A DNA stretch of 64,000 bases from Hyphomicrobiales bacterium (GCA_900468535.1 UBTY01000052.1:1-64000); one strand, 5' to 3'. Shown: positions 42,315-51,228, counted from the first letter of the stretch. Notes: generated from the letters alone by a model not told the origin. Made by a program: numbers and translations.

Positions 42315-43859
42315 CTAGTGCGCGACCACGGCTTCGCCCGAAGCGGCCATGATCTTTTCCTTGGTGACATCAGAACCAAATTCGGCCGAGATCTTGCCGC
42401 GGCGCATGACGATGATGCGATGCGCGATGCTGAGGCATTCATTGACTTCCGAGGTCGAGTAGATGACGGCGAGCCCCTGCTTGGCGCGCTCCGCCAAGAG
42501 CTTGAAGACCTCCGCCTTGGCGCCGATGTCGATGCCGCGGCTGGGCTCGTCCAGCAGGATGACCTTCGGCTCGGTCGCGAGCATCTTGCCAATCACGACC
42601 TTCTGCTGGTTGCCGCCTGAGAGTGAACCGATCGCAGCATCGCCGCCGTCCGTTTTCACGTGCACCTTGCGGATCGAGTTAGTCACGAGATCACGCTCGC
42701 GCCGGCTGGAGGTGAAAAGACCCTTGGTGAAGGTTCGAATACTGGCCAGCGACAGGTTTGAGCCGACCGTCATCGTCTGGACCAGACCGTCACGCTGACG
42801 ATCTTCGGGAACCAGCACCAGGCCGCTGGCGATCCGGTCTGCAATGCTCAAATGTCTGACATCCTGGCCGTCGAGCAGAATTTGGCCGCCGCGCGCGTGC
42901 AGCCGTCCGGCAACGCATTCGAGCAGTTCGGTGCGCCCGGCTCCCATCAGGCCGTAGATGCATACCACCTCGCCGGCCCGCACATTCAGCGAAAGCCGGT
43001 CGACGGCGTTGTAGGCTGCGCCCGATGGCCCGGGGACCGTCAGATTGTCGATCGAGAGCGCGACGTTGCCGAAGTCGTATCCGTCGGGCGGATTGCCGAG
43101 GTCGAAATTGTCGCCGACCATGTTGCGCACGATCCATTCGAGATCGATGTCCTTGCGCTCCGCATATGCGGTCATGTTGCCATCGCGCAGCACCACGGCG
43201 TGATTGGTGATCTGGAGAGCTTCCTCGAGGTGGTGCGAGATATAGACGATCGAGACGCCGCGGCTCTTCAGATCGTGGATGACCTTGAAGAGAACCTCGA
43301 CTTCGGCAGCACTCAATGCCGATGTCGGCTCATCCATGATCAGAATACGCGAGTTGACTGACAGCGCACGGGCGATCTCGACGATCTGCTGCTGCCCTAG
43401 GCGAAGATCTTCGACCGGCGTCAACGGATCGATGTCTTCCTCGAGCTCTTGCATCAAGGCGCGCGTCTGGCGCTCTTCCTCGGCGAAATCGACGACCCCG
43501 CCGGTGATGATCTCCCGACCCATGAAGATGTTGTCGCGCACACTCAGGTTGGGTGCGAGGCTGAGCTCCTGGTGAATGATCGAAATTCCGTTCTCGCGAG
43601 CATGCGTTGACGACGCAAAGCTGATCGGCTGGCCGTCTAGAATGATTTCTCCAGAGCTCGGCTGAACGACGCCGGAAAGGATCTTCATAAGCGTCGACTT
43701 GCCGGCGCCGTTTTCGCCGAACAAGGTCGTCACCTGGCCTTGGTGAATGTCGAAATTGACACCCTTCAGGGCGTGCACGCTGCCGTAGGACTTCGCGATG
43801 TTGCGAGCAGCAAGGACGACTTCCCCCTGCGCCTGGGGTATTTGCGACGGCTGGCTCAT
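42315..43859 (-). CDS. eryE: CUT2-type tandem ATPase, probable polyol (erythritol) importer
   Basis: A 514-residue RbsA-like protein. The first half carries Walker A GENGAGKST and the motif ILIMDEPTSALSAAE. The second carries YGLMGAGRTELLE and the signature LSGGNQQKVVIGKML. Its ATG overlaps the stop of the DUF2291 gene by 4 nt (43856-43859). It is highly similar in layout to the ATPase at 61337, which also follows a DUF2291 gene. Gene name by analogy with rhizobial eryEFG. Confidence 0.86.
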   Translation of the reverse strand: MSQPSQIPQAQGEVVLAARNIAKSYGSVHALKGVNFDIHQGQVTTLFGENGAGKSTLMKILSGVVQPSSGEIILDGQPISFASSTHARENGISIIHQELSLAPNLSVRDNIFMGREIITGGVVDFAEEERQTRALMQELEEDIDPLTPVEDLRLGQQQIVEIARALSVNSRILIMDEPTSALSAAEVEVLFKVIHDLKSRGVSIVYISHHLEEALQITNHAVVLRDGNMTAYAERKDIDLEWIVRNMVGDNFDLGNPPDGYDFGNVALSIDNLTVPGPSGAAYNAVDRLSLNVRAGEVVCIYGLMGAGRTELLECVAGRLHARGGQILLDGQDVRHLSIADRIASGLVLVPEDRQRDGLVQTMTVGSNLSLASIRTFTKGLFTSSRRERDLVTNSIRKVHVKTDGGDAAIGSLSGGNQQKVVIGKMLATEPKVILLDEPSRGIDIGAKAEVFKLLAERAKQGLAVIYSTSEVNECLSIAHRIIVMRRGKISAEFGSDVTKEKIMAASGEAVVAH

Positions 43860-44512
43860 TTCACTTCAACCTTCACCGGCGTCACGAGCCAGTTCTTGGG
43901 ATTCACGAGCTTGAAGACGCCGACCACCGAGGCCGTCTTGCCTGTCAGTGTCGCCGGATCGAGATTGGCAAGGACCGATTTCTTCATCTCGTTATTGATG
44001 GCTGAGCCGGCGTCCTGGAACTGGATCTGGTTGGTGAACTGCCCGAACTCGATCGTCCCGGTCGCGTCGCGCAGGTCCGTGCCGTTCACGGCCGGGCCGG
44101 TCTGAACGCGCACGGTGACATCCGCCGGCAATCCGTCGACCTTGATTTCGTTGTAATTGGATTTCCGTTCGCCGAAGACGCCGTTGAGCGTGACGGGGAG
44201 GACCGGCCCGGTGCTGGTGGCCACGCCGTACTTCTCACCCGCCGCCTTCTTGTCGGCGACAATCGCGTTTGCGAGTTCAGTCGCCGCCACCGCCTTTTGC
44301 TGCACGGCTGCCTGAATCTTCGGAAACTGCTCCGCACCATAGGATTCGGGCGAAAACGCCTGCTGCCGCACGTCATCGCCGGAGCCGATCCGAACCACCG
44401 TCGTGTCAATCGCGATTGCGCCGACGACGATGATCGCGAACGCAGCACCCAGGATAGGCTTGAGATTGCTGCGTGTCGGGCGAGTGGCGGAAGTTTCGGT
44501 TTGCGTGCTCAT
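43856..44512 (-). CDS. DUF2291-family membrane-anchored periplasmic protein
   Basis: A 218-residue protein with one N-terminal membrane segment (about residues 20-37, ILGAAFAIIVVGAIAI) and a periplasmic rest that matches DUF2291 (EKYGVATSTGPVLPVTLNGVF, GTDLRDATGTIEFGQFTNQIQFQDAGSAINNEMKK). No lipobox Cys is present, unlike the paralogue at 60690. The gene is translationally coupled to the ATPase. DUF2291 genes recur beside CUT2 importers, which suggests an accessory role at the transporter; the function is unknown. The N-terminus starts one base after the stop of a frameshifted regulator remnant. Confidence 0.82.
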   Translation of the reverse strand: MSTQTETSATRPTRSNLKPILGAAFAIIVVGAIAIDTTVVRIGSGDDVRQQAFSPESYGAEQFPKIQAAVQQKAVAATELANAIVADKKAAGEKYGVATSTGPVLPVTLNGVFGERKSNYNEIKVDGLPADVTVRVQTGPAVNGTDLRDATGTIEFGQFTNQIQFQDAGSAINNEMKKSVLANLDPATLTGKTASVVGVFKLVNPKNWLVTPVKVEVK

Positions 44513-44513
44513 T

Positions 44514-44664
44514 TCAAGGCGCCTTTGAATTTACTTGTCGGATGTCTTCGAGGATCGCGAGCAAGTCGCGGCAGCGTTCATCGCAAGTCGCGTGCGACGA
44601 CCGCAGGGCGCAGACACGTCACCGCCTCGCAACCGCGATCGGTCAGACGGATCGTCCAGGCTCG
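44514..44664 (-). pseudogene. frameshifted C-terminal remnant of a MarR-like regulator
   Basis: One frame (44664 down to 44581) reads RAWTIRLTDRGCEAVTCLRP and on to VVARDLR, then TGA. A neighbouring frame (44582 down to 44514) reads DERCRDLLAILEDIRQVNSK and ends one base before the DUF2291 ATG. Joined by a one-base shift the two give the wing end and the C-terminal helix pattern of MarR proteins (R..T..LTD.G...L.RP.V followed by an LL..L helix). No matching N-terminal half is seen upstream. The reading is based on pattern alone. Confidence 0.38.
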
Positions 44665-45235
44665 AATTGCGAATGAATGTGTCCACGAAAACCTCCTCGA
44701 CAAGGCATGCGACCATCTCCTCCGGTCGCGATACCTAGACTCCACCACGCCATTCAGGCCATCAGGCTTGTGATAGCATTGTGGTATTAACGACAATTAT
44801 GCTGTTATAAATTTCACGCACTGTCAACGCTAGCCTCTCACAAAATTAAACAGTCATTTCTGATTGAAGGCCGAGTTGAGATCATTGCAATGCAACAAAA
44901 CAACCACGCTTCCCCCTGCCCTGCAGCATTTCCGCAATTGCCAGATAGTGATCTATCTATCTAAAAAATAACAATTTTATTTGAAAAAAGGAACTTTCAG
45001 CGACAGATCGCGACGCTTTCAACCGCCTGATCAGAACCCAACCTATGAAAACCCTTGGGCCGCGATTTTACTTGAATATTTTTTCATTACGAGAAAAAAC
45101 TTACTGGTTAAATGATATCTCTGTGTTATATTTCTCGGTGAGGTTATCGGGAACGCCGAACACGAGGCAGCAATCTGCCGCAAGGCTCTCGATTAAGAGG
45201 AAGTTGCGGCGACGAGCGCCGCCAGGGAGGTTTCG
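44665..45235. promoter_or_regulatory. divergent control region between the transporter and ery operons
   Basis: About 570 bases without a recognised gene. The part 44780-45140 is clearly AT-rich for this genome and should hold both divergent promoters. The element TGTTATA followed by ATTTC occurs at 44803-44817 (TGTTATAAATTTCAC) and at 45124-45136 (TGTTATATTTCTC), and again before eryR at 50425-50437 (TGTTATATTTCAC). It could be an operator for EryD or EryR or a shared -10 region. A short hairpin GCGGCG/CGCCGC lies at 45206-45222, just before the leader peptide. Confidence 0.5.
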
Positions 45236-45289
45236 ATGCTCACGACAAGCGGCTCGCGCACTGTCGCGCTTCGGATGGCGGTGAAATAA
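45236..45289 (+). CDS. possible 17-residue leader peptide before eryA
   Basis: An ATG at 45236 preceded by GGGAGG (45225-45230, ideal spacing) opens a 17-codon frame (MLTTSGSRTVALRMAVK) that stops at 45287-45289, only 7 nt before the eryA ATG. eryA itself lacks a strong ribosome site, so its translation may depend on ribosomes that finish this peptide. The sequence has no codon run that points to amino-acid attenuation. Confidence 0.4.
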   Translation: MLTTSGSRTVALRMAVK

Positions 45290-45296
45290 CGACGCA

Positions 45297-46883
45297 ATGG
45301 CTGAAAACGATCAGATCATCATTGGAATCGATGCGGGAACCTCGGTCATCAAGGCCGTCGCCTTTGATCTGTCCGGCGCGCAGATCGCCATCTCTTCCGT
45401 TCGCAACGCCTATGCAACCGGAACTGATGGCTCAGCCACACAATCGCTGAGCCAGACCTGGCGGGACTGCGTCAGCGCGTTGCAGGGCCTCAGCGCAAAA
45501 GTCCACGGTCTTGCATCGCGTACAGCCGCGATTGCCGTCACCGGCCAAGGCGATGGAACCTGGCTCGTCGGCGCCGGCAACGAGCCGATCTCCGACGCCT
45601 GGTTATGGCTTGATGCTCGTGCAGCCTCGACTGTTACCGCGCTCGCCGGCCAGCCACAAAATCGCGCCCGCTTCGAGGCCACCGGGACCGGGCTGAACAC
45701 CTGCCAGCAGGGCGCCCAGCTGGCGCACATGGACCGGTATTTCCCCGAGCTGGTCAATCGCGCGGAAGTGGCGCTCCACTGCAAGGACTGGCTCTACCTC
45801 AATCTCACCGGCATACGCGCCACGGACCCCTCCGAGGCGAGCTTCACCTTCGGGAATTTTCGTACGCGCAGCTATGATCCAGTCGTCATCGATGCGCTCG
45901 GCCTCGCCCGCAGGCGTGGGCTTCTGCCTGAAATCATCGATGGAACGGAAATCAGTCATGCGCTGACGCAGGAAGCGGCCGATTCCTGTGGCCTTCTCGC
46001 CGGCACGCCCGTCTGCCTCGGCTATGTCGACATGGTGATGACGGCACTCGGTGCGGGCGTGCGTGACGGCGGACGCAACGCTGCCTGTTCGACGATCGGA
46101 TCGACGGGCGTGCATCTGCGCGCAAAATCCGTCGGCGACGTACACCTGAATGCCGAGGGAACCGGCTATGTCATTGCGCTGCCGATCCCTGGAATCGTGA
46201 CCCAGGTGCAGACCAATATGGGGTCGACGATAAACATCGACTGGCTGCTTGAGATCGCCGGCTCGCTGATGGCGGAAGCGGGCAAGACCGTCTCTCACGC
46301 CGAGCTTGTTTCAAGGGTCGATGGCTGGTTTGCAAAGAGCCAGCCTGGAGGTGTGGTCTACCACCCCTACATTTCGGAGGCCGGAGAACGCGGCCCGTTC
46401 GTCAATGCCAACGCGCGCGCCGGCTTCAACGGCCTCTCGGTCCGCCACGGCTTTCCCGACCTGTTGCGCAGCGTCATCGAAGGCTTGGGGCTTGCCACGC
46501 GCGACTGCTACGCCGCGATGGGCGATACGCCCGACGAACTTCGGATCACCGGGGGCGCGACCCGCTCAGTGGCTCTGCGGCGTTCTCTCTCTGCCGCTGT
46601 CAACGCACCCATCCGTCTGTCGCGCCGCGAAGAAACTGGCGCCGCCGGCGCTGCGATGATGGCAGCCGTTGCAATCGGCGCCTATCCGAGCATGGACGAG
46701 TGCATCTCAAGCTGGGTTACGCCGCTGCTCGGCGATGTCGAAGCTCCGGACGCCCAGGAGGCGCTTCGCTTCGATCAGCTCTATGGCGCCTACACCGATA
46801 TCCGCCGCGCGATGCCACCGGTTTGGGACAGACTCGCGTCGCCCGCAGTGACATCGCCTTCCAGCGGCAAACCCAAGTCTTGA
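45297..46883 (+). CDS. eryA: erythritol kinase EryA (FGGY family)
   Basis: A 528-residue FGGY kinase. Lobes are marked by IIIGIDAGTSVIKAVAFDL at the N-terminus and LRITGGATRSVALRRSLSAAV near the C-terminus. EryA makes L-erythritol 4-phosphate from erythritol with ATP. Assignment rests on family plus context: the next genes are the GlpD-like EryB, the EryC isomerase, the SorC-type EryD and EryH/EryI homologues, which is the full erythritol pathway. The start codon follows a possible leader peptide and has only a weak ribosome site of its own. Confidence 0.9.
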   Translation: MAENDQIIIGIDAGTSVIKAVAFDLSGAQIAISSVRNAYATGTDGSATQSLSQTWRDCVSALQGLSAKVHGLASRTAAIAVTGQGDGTWLVGAGNEPISDAWLWLDARAASTVTALAGQPQNRARFEATGTGLNTCQQGAQLAHMDRYFPELVNRAEVALHCKDWLYLNLTGIRATDPSEASFTFGNFRTRSYDPVVIDALGLARRRGLLPEIIDGTEISHALTQEAADSCGLLAGTPVCLGYVDMVMTALGAGVRDGGRNAACSTIGSTGVHLRAKSVGDVHLNAEGTGYVIALPIPGIVTQVQTNMGSTINIDWLLEIAGSLMAEAGKTVSHAELVSRVDGWFAKSQPGGVVYHPYISEAGERGPFVNANARAGFNGLSVRHGFPDLLRSVIEGLGLATRDCYAAMGDTPDELRITGGATRSVALRRSLSAAVNAPIRLSRREETGAAGAAMMAAVAIGAYPSMDECISSWVTPLLGDVEAPDAQEALRFDQLYGAYTDIRRAMPPVWDRLASPAVTSPSSGKPKS

Positions 46884-46908
46884 TGCTGGAGCATCGAAGG
46901 AGCATGGC

Positions 46909-48417
46909 ATGACTGATTTAGCAGTGGATCTCTTCGTCATCGGCGGCGGCATCAACGGCGCCGGTATCGCACGAGATGCCGCGGGGCGCGGGTTGAAGGT
47001 CGTATTGTGCGAAAAGGACGATCTGGCACAGGGGACGTCCTCGCGATCGGGGAAACTGGTGCATGGCGGCCTGCGCTATCTCGAATATTACGAATTCCGT
47101 CTCGTTCGCGAAGCGCTCATCGAGCGTGAAGTGCTGCTGAATGCAGCGCCGCACATCATCTGGCCAATGCGTTTCGTGCTGCCGCACAGCCCGTCAGATC
47201 GCCCTGCATGGCTCGTAAGGCTTGGTCTCTTTCTCTACGACCACCTCGGAGGCCGCAAGAAGCTGCCCGGCACGCGCACGCTCAACCTGTTGCGGGATCC
47301 GGAAGGCACGCCGATCCTTGATCAGTATGCCAAGGGCTTCGAATATTCCGACTGTTGGGTGGATGACGCGCGTCTGGTGACTTTGAACGCCGTCGGCGCA
47401 GCGGAGAAAGGCGCGGTGGTGCTCACTCGCTCTCCGGCGACCTCGGCGCGGCGTGAAAATGGCGGCTGGATCGTGACGACGAAGAACAGCCGCACAGGTG
47501 AGACGCGGACGTTCCGGGCCAAGTGCCTCGTCAACTGCGCTGGTCCCTGGGTGACGGATATCATCAATAGGGTTGCCGGTTCGAACTCGAGCCGGAACGT
47601 GCGCCTCGTCAAGGGCAGTCATATCATCGTGCCCAAGTTCTGGGCCGGCTCGAATGCCTATCTGGTACAGAACCACGACAAGCGCGTCATTTTCATCAAT
47701 CCCTACGAGGGCGACAAGGCGCTGATCGGAACCACCGACATCGCCTACGAAGGTCGCGCCGAGGACGTCACGGCCGACGAAGCGGAAATCGACTACCTGT
47801 TGAAGGCCGTCAATCGCTACTTCAAGGAGAAGCTCCGCAGGCAGGACGTGTTGCATAGCTTCTCCGGTGTGCGTCCGCTGTTCGACGACGGCAAGGGCAA
47901 CCCTTCTGCCGTGACGCGCGACTATGTCTTCGATCTTGATGAAACAGGCGGAGCGCCGCTCCTCAACGTCTTCGGAGGCAAGATCACCACGTTCCGCGAA
48001 CTTGCAGAACGCGGATTGCAGCGCCTCAAGCATATCTTCCCGAACATGGGCGGGGACTGGACGCAGGGTGTTCCGCTACCGGGCGGTGAAATCCCCAATG
48101 CGGATTACGAGACCTTCGCCAACAGCCTGCGCGACGCCTATCCGTGGATGGAGCGCAAGCTGGTGCACCACTATGGCCGCCTTTATGGCGCCCGCGCGAA
48201 GAACGTGATTGCCGGCGCGACCAGCGTGGAAGGTCTTGGCCGGCACTTCGGCGGCCAGCTTTACGAGGCCGAGGCGCGCTATCTGGCAGCAACCGAATGG
48301 GCAGAGACGGCCGAAGACATCCTCTATCGGCGCACCAAGCATTACCTTCATCTGACTGAAGGTGAACGCGCGGCTTTCACCGAGTGGTTTGCCTCGGCCC
48401 GTCTTGCTGCTGCCTGA
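46909..48417 (+). CDS. eryB: erythritol-4-phosphate dehydrogenase EryB (GlpD family)
   Basis: A 502-residue FAD enzyme. The dinucleotide fold reads DLFVIGGGINGAGIARDAAGRG, followed by TSSRSGKLVHGGLRYLE. It is shorter than the GlpD-like protein at 35871 and has the usual length of glycerol 3-phosphate dehydrogenases. In the ery pathway it oxidises L-erythritol 4-phosphate to L-3-tetrulose 4-phosphate (D-erythrulose 1-phosphate). It lies 25 nt after eryA, with AAGGAGC before the ATG. Confidence 0.9.
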   Translation: MTDLAVDLFVIGGGINGAGIARDAAGRGLKVVLCEKDDLAQGTSSRSGKLVHGGLRYLEYYEFRLVREALIEREVLLNAAPHIIWPMRFVLPHSPSDRPAWLVRLGLFLYDHLGGRKKLPGTRTLNLLRDPEGTPILDQYAKGFEYSDCWVDDARLVTLNAVGAAEKGAVVLTRSPATSARRENGGWIVTTKNSRTGETRTFRAKCLVNCAGPWVTDIINRVAGSNSSRNVRLVKGSHIIVPKFWAGSNAYLVQNHDKRVIFINPYEGDKALIGTTDIAYEGRAEDVTADEAEIDYLLKAVNRYFKEKLRRQDVLHSFSGVRPLFDDGKGNPSAVTRDYVFDLDETGGAPLLNVFGGKITTFRELAERGLQRLKHIFPNMGGDWTQGVPLPGGEIPNADYETFANSLRDAYPWMERKLVHHYGRLYGARAKNVIAGATSVEGLGRHFGGQLYEAEARYLAATEWAETAEDILYRRTKHYLHLTEGERAAFTEWFASARLAAA

Positions 48418-48428
48418 AGGATAACCCC

Positions 48429-49361
48429 ATGCCTTTGACGCTTTCGCTCAACACCAATCCGCTCGTGAATCGTTTTGCAGATCCTGACGACCTGATCGAG
48501 ACGGTCGCCCGCGACCTGCGGCTGCGCGACCTGCAACTGACCCATGAGTTCATCAATCCGAGCTGGCAGGCGCCGGTCATTCGCCGCATGACCCGCAGCA
48601 TGGACGCCGCCCTGCGGCGCACCGGCGTCCGCGTGACGTCAGGCATGACGGGCCCCTATGGCCGGCTCAATCACTTTGGCCACCCGGACAAGGATGTCCG
48701 GCGTTACTATATCGACTGGTTCAAGACATTCGCCGATATCATCGGCGACCTCGGTGGCCAGTCCGTCGGAACACAGTTTGCAATCTTTACCTACAAGGAT
48801 TTCGATGATCCGGCTCGCCGCGAAGAGCTGATCAGCATCGCTATCGACTGCTGGGCAGAGGTCGCCAAGCACGCTCGCGCAGCCGGTCTGTCCTATGTCT
48901 TCTGGGAACCGATGAGCATCGGCCGCGAGTTCGGTGAGACGATCTCCGCCTGCCTTGGTCTTCAGAAGCGCCTGACGGCTGCGAACCTCGCGATTCCGAT
49001 GTGGATGATGGCCGACATCGACCATGGCGACGTCACGTCAGCCAATCCGGACGACTATGATCCCTATGCTTGGGCGCGCGCCGTACCGAAGGTATCGCCG
49101 ATCATCCACATCAAACAGAGCCTCATGGACAAGGGTGGCCATCGTCCCTTTACTGCAGCATTCAACGCCAAGGGTCGCATCCAGCCTGCCCCGTTACTTG
49201 AAGCATTTGCCGAAGGTGGCGCCGTCGACAACGAAATCTGCCTCGAACTCTCCTTCAAGGAGCGGGAGCCGAACGACCGCGAGGTCATTCCGCAAATTGC
49301 CGAGAGCGTCGCATTCTGGGCACCGCACATCGATACCGGCGTTGCCGACTTGAACATTTGA
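48429..49361 (+). CDS. eryC: tetrulose-4-phosphate racemase EryC (xylose-isomerase-like TIM barrel)
   Basis: A 310-residue TIM-barrel protein of the sugar-phosphate isomerase/epimerase superfamily. Conserved metal and acid-base residues are likely in the segments LSYVFWEPMSIGRE, MMADIDHGD and IIHIKQSLMDKGG. In Brucella EryC was shown to be a racemase that interconverts the L and D forms of 3-tetrulose 4-phosphate rather than a dehydrogenase. The start at 48429 is preceded by AAGGAT and lies 11 nt after the eryB stop; an in-frame upstream start overlaps eryB and is not preferred. Confidence 0.88.
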   Translation: MPLTLSLNTNPLVNRFADPDDLIETVARDLRLRDLQLTHEFINPSWQAPVIRRMTRSMDAALRRTGVRVTSGMTGPYGRLNHFGHPDKDVRRYYIDWFKTFADIIGDLGGQSVGTQFAIFTYKDFDDPARREELISIAIDCWAEVAKHARAAGLSYVFWEPMSIGREFGETISACLGLQKRLTAANLAIPMWMMADIDHGDVTSANPDDYDPYAWARAVPKVSPIIHIKQSLMDKGGHRPFTAAFNAKGRIQPAPLLEAFAEGGAVDNEICLELSFKEREPNDREVIPQIAESVAFWAPHIDTGVADLNI

Positions 49362-49434
49362 TCCGGAGATTTACAAAGTCGTCCTCCTAAGGCGGGGCAG
49401 AAGATCCGGCCACAAGACAAGAAGGGAACTGCTC

Positions 49435-50370
49435 ATGGCGGACACTGATGACACGCTTGCCGTGCGCGCCGCCTGGCTGCATTATGCCGGCGGCCTCACT
49501 CAATCCGATGTCGCCAAGCGGCTCGGCGTCCCGTCTGTGAAAGCGCACCGGCTCATTGCTAAAGCTGTCGCCGAGGGTGTCGTCAAGGTGACGATCGACG
49601 GCGATATCGTCGAGTGCGTCGCGCTTGAGAACAGGCTCTCTGAACGGTTCGGGTTGCGCTACTGCGAGGTGGCGCCGGATCTCGGGGAGGATGGCCTTCC
49701 GCTTAGAGCTCTCGGTCACGCCGGCGCAACCTTCCTCAAGCGGGAAATCGAGCGTGGAGACAATCGCGTCATCGGCCTCGGACACGGCCGGACGCTTGCG
49801 GCGGCCGTACAATACATGCCGCGTGTTGCGGCCAAGGATGTGCGCTTCGTATCGCTGCTTGGCGGACTGACGAGGAACTACGGTGCCAATCCCTATGACG
49901 TGATGCATCGCATTGCGGAGAAAACCGGCACGCATGCCTTCGTGATGCCTGTTCCCTTCTTTGCCAACACAGCCGAAGACCGGGAGGTCCTGCGCGCCCA
50001 GCGCGGCGTGCAAGAGGTCTTTGACCTCGCCAACAAGGCAGATCTGAAACTTGTCGGCCTCGGAACCGTCGATGCCGAAGCTCAGCTTGTGCTTTCCGGC
50101 ATGGTGGAACCGGCCGAGATCCAGGACATTGCTGCAGCGGGCGGCGTCGGCGAAATCCTGGGCCACTTCTTCGATGCAAATGGAGAGGTTCTAGATACCG
50201 CCCTGACGGCGCGCACGCTGTCGGCTTCATTCCCACAAAAGCGGACCGAGCGGCTGGTGGCGCTCGCCGGCGGCCAATCGAAGGTCGAGGCGATCCGCGC
50301 CATCCTTAACAGCCACCGCCTGTTTGGCTTGATTACCGATGAACGCACAGCGAAGGCGCTGCTCATTTAA
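49435..50370 (+). CDS. eryD: erythritol-responsive regulator EryD (SorC family)
   Basis: A 311-residue SorC-type regulator. The N-terminal helix-turn-helix is AAWLHYAGGLTQSDVAKRLGVPSVKAHRLIAKAVAEG. The C-terminal ~240 residues form the sugar-binding domain (VIGLGHGRTLAAAVQYMP; KLVGLGTVDAEAQLVLSGMV; LVALAGGQSKVEAI). In Brucella EryD represses the ery operon until erythritol is present. It lies in the usual place after eryC and before the DeoR gene eryR. Confidence 0.9.
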   Translation: MADTDDTLAVRAAWLHYAGGLTQSDVAKRLGVPSVKAHRLIAKAVAEGVVKVTIDGDIVECVALENRLSERFGLRYCEVAPDLGEDGLPLRALGHAGATFLKREIERGDNRVIGLGHGRTLAAAVQYMPRVAAKDVRFVSLLGGLTRNYGANPYDVMHRIAEKTGTHAFVMPVPFFANTAEDREVLRAQRGVQEVFDLANKADLKLVGLGTVDAEAQLVLSGMVEPAEIQDIAAAGGVGEILGHFFDANGEVLDTALTARTLSASFPQKRTERLVALAGGQSKVEAIRAILNSHRLFGLITDERTAKALLI

Positions 50371-50388
50371 TAACAATACACCATCCCA

Positions 50389-50432
50389 ATATAACATCAT
50401 TGATGTTGCATCATGTGATATTCATGTTATAT
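50389..50432. promoter_or_regulatory. nested palindromic operator before eryR-tpiB-rpiB
   Basis: An outer inverted repeat ATATAACAT (50389-50397) with ATGTTATAT (50424-50432) encloses a perfect 7-1-7 palindrome AACATCA-T-TGATGTT (50393-50407). The stretch is AT-rich and lies 26 bp before the preferred eryR start. This is a good candidate for a DeoR/EryR or EryD binding site with its own promoter for the eryR-tpiB-rpiB genes. Confidence 0.55.
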
Positions 50433-50457
50433 TTCACACAGCATCATGGAGCAAACG

Positions 50458-51228
50458 ATGAAGCGCGAGGAGCGGCAACAGTCGATCATCAACCTGCTCG
50501 TCGAAAGCAAGACCGTCGACCTCGATGATCTCGCCGATCGCTTCACTGTTTCGAAAATGACGATCCATCGCGATCTCGACGAACTCGAGCAAGCCGGAGT
50601 CCTGCGCAAGGTCCGCGGCGGCGCAACGATCGATGCCGGCACCCAGTTCGAAAGCGATTTCCGCATCCGTGAGCGGCAGGGTAACGAAGCTAAGATTGCC
50701 ATGGCGCGCGCGGCTCTCTCGCTCGTCGAACCGGGCATGACGGTCATGGTCAATGATGGATCGATGGCCGCTGTCCTCGGCGAGATGCTTCTGCACAAGC
50801 GGCCGCTGACGCTGATCACCAACAATGCGGCGATCATGGAGAGGCTGAAAGGCGAATCCGGGATCACGCTGATTGCGCTTGGCGGCATCTATTCGCCAAA
50901 GTTCAATGCCTTTCTGGGCGTCGTGACCGAGGAGGCGCTGTTTCGGTTGCGAGCCGACATCGCCTTCATCTCGACACCTGCTGTCAGCGGCAGGCTCGCC
51001 TATCACATGGACGACAATGTCGTCCGGGCGAAACGGGCAATGATGTCGTCGGCGACGCGCAAGTGCCTGCTCGTGAACCACCAGCGCTTCGGCCACACGG
51101 CACTGCATGCCATGGCCGAGCTCGCCGACTTCGATGCCATTATCACCGACAGCGCCCCCGGCGTTGCCGTTCAGGAGGAGTTCGATCGGCAAGGCATCCG
51201 CCTGACGATCGCAGCAACGCAGGAATAG
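50458..51228 (+). CDS. eryR: DeoR-family regulator EryR
   Basis: A 256-residue DeoR protein. The start at 50458 (MKREERQQSIINLLVES) is the standard family N-terminus and has GGAG 7 nt upstream; the ATG at 50446 would contain that ribosome site inside the coding region. The HTH is KTVDLDDLADRFTVSKMTIHRDLDELEQAGVLRKVRGGA, and the C-terminal domain has ALGGIYSPKFNAFLG and LLVNHQRFGHTALHAMAE. It is coupled to tpiB, whose ATG is 3 nt after its stop. In rhizobial ery loci this gene controls tpiB and rpiB. Confidence 0.88.
   Translation: MKREERQQSIINLLVESKTVDLDDLADRFTVSKMTIHRDLDELEQAGVLRKVRGGATIDAGTQFESDFRIRERQGNEAKIAMARAALSLVEPGMTVMVNDGSMAAVLGEMLLHKRPLTLITNNAAIMERLKGESGITLIALGGIYSPKFNAFLGVVTEEALFRLRADIAFISTPAVSGRLAYHMDDNVVRAKRAMMSSATRKCLLVNHQRFGHTALHAMAELADFDAIITDSAPGVAVQEEFDRQGIRLTIAATQE

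Noticed and set aside
44531..44686. 51-residue frame on the minus strand with a strong ribosome site (GAGGAGG then GTG)
   Set aside because: It overlaps the MarR-like remnant in another frame, and its Ser/Arg-rich translation looks non-coding. It could still be expressed, but the remnant explains the region better.
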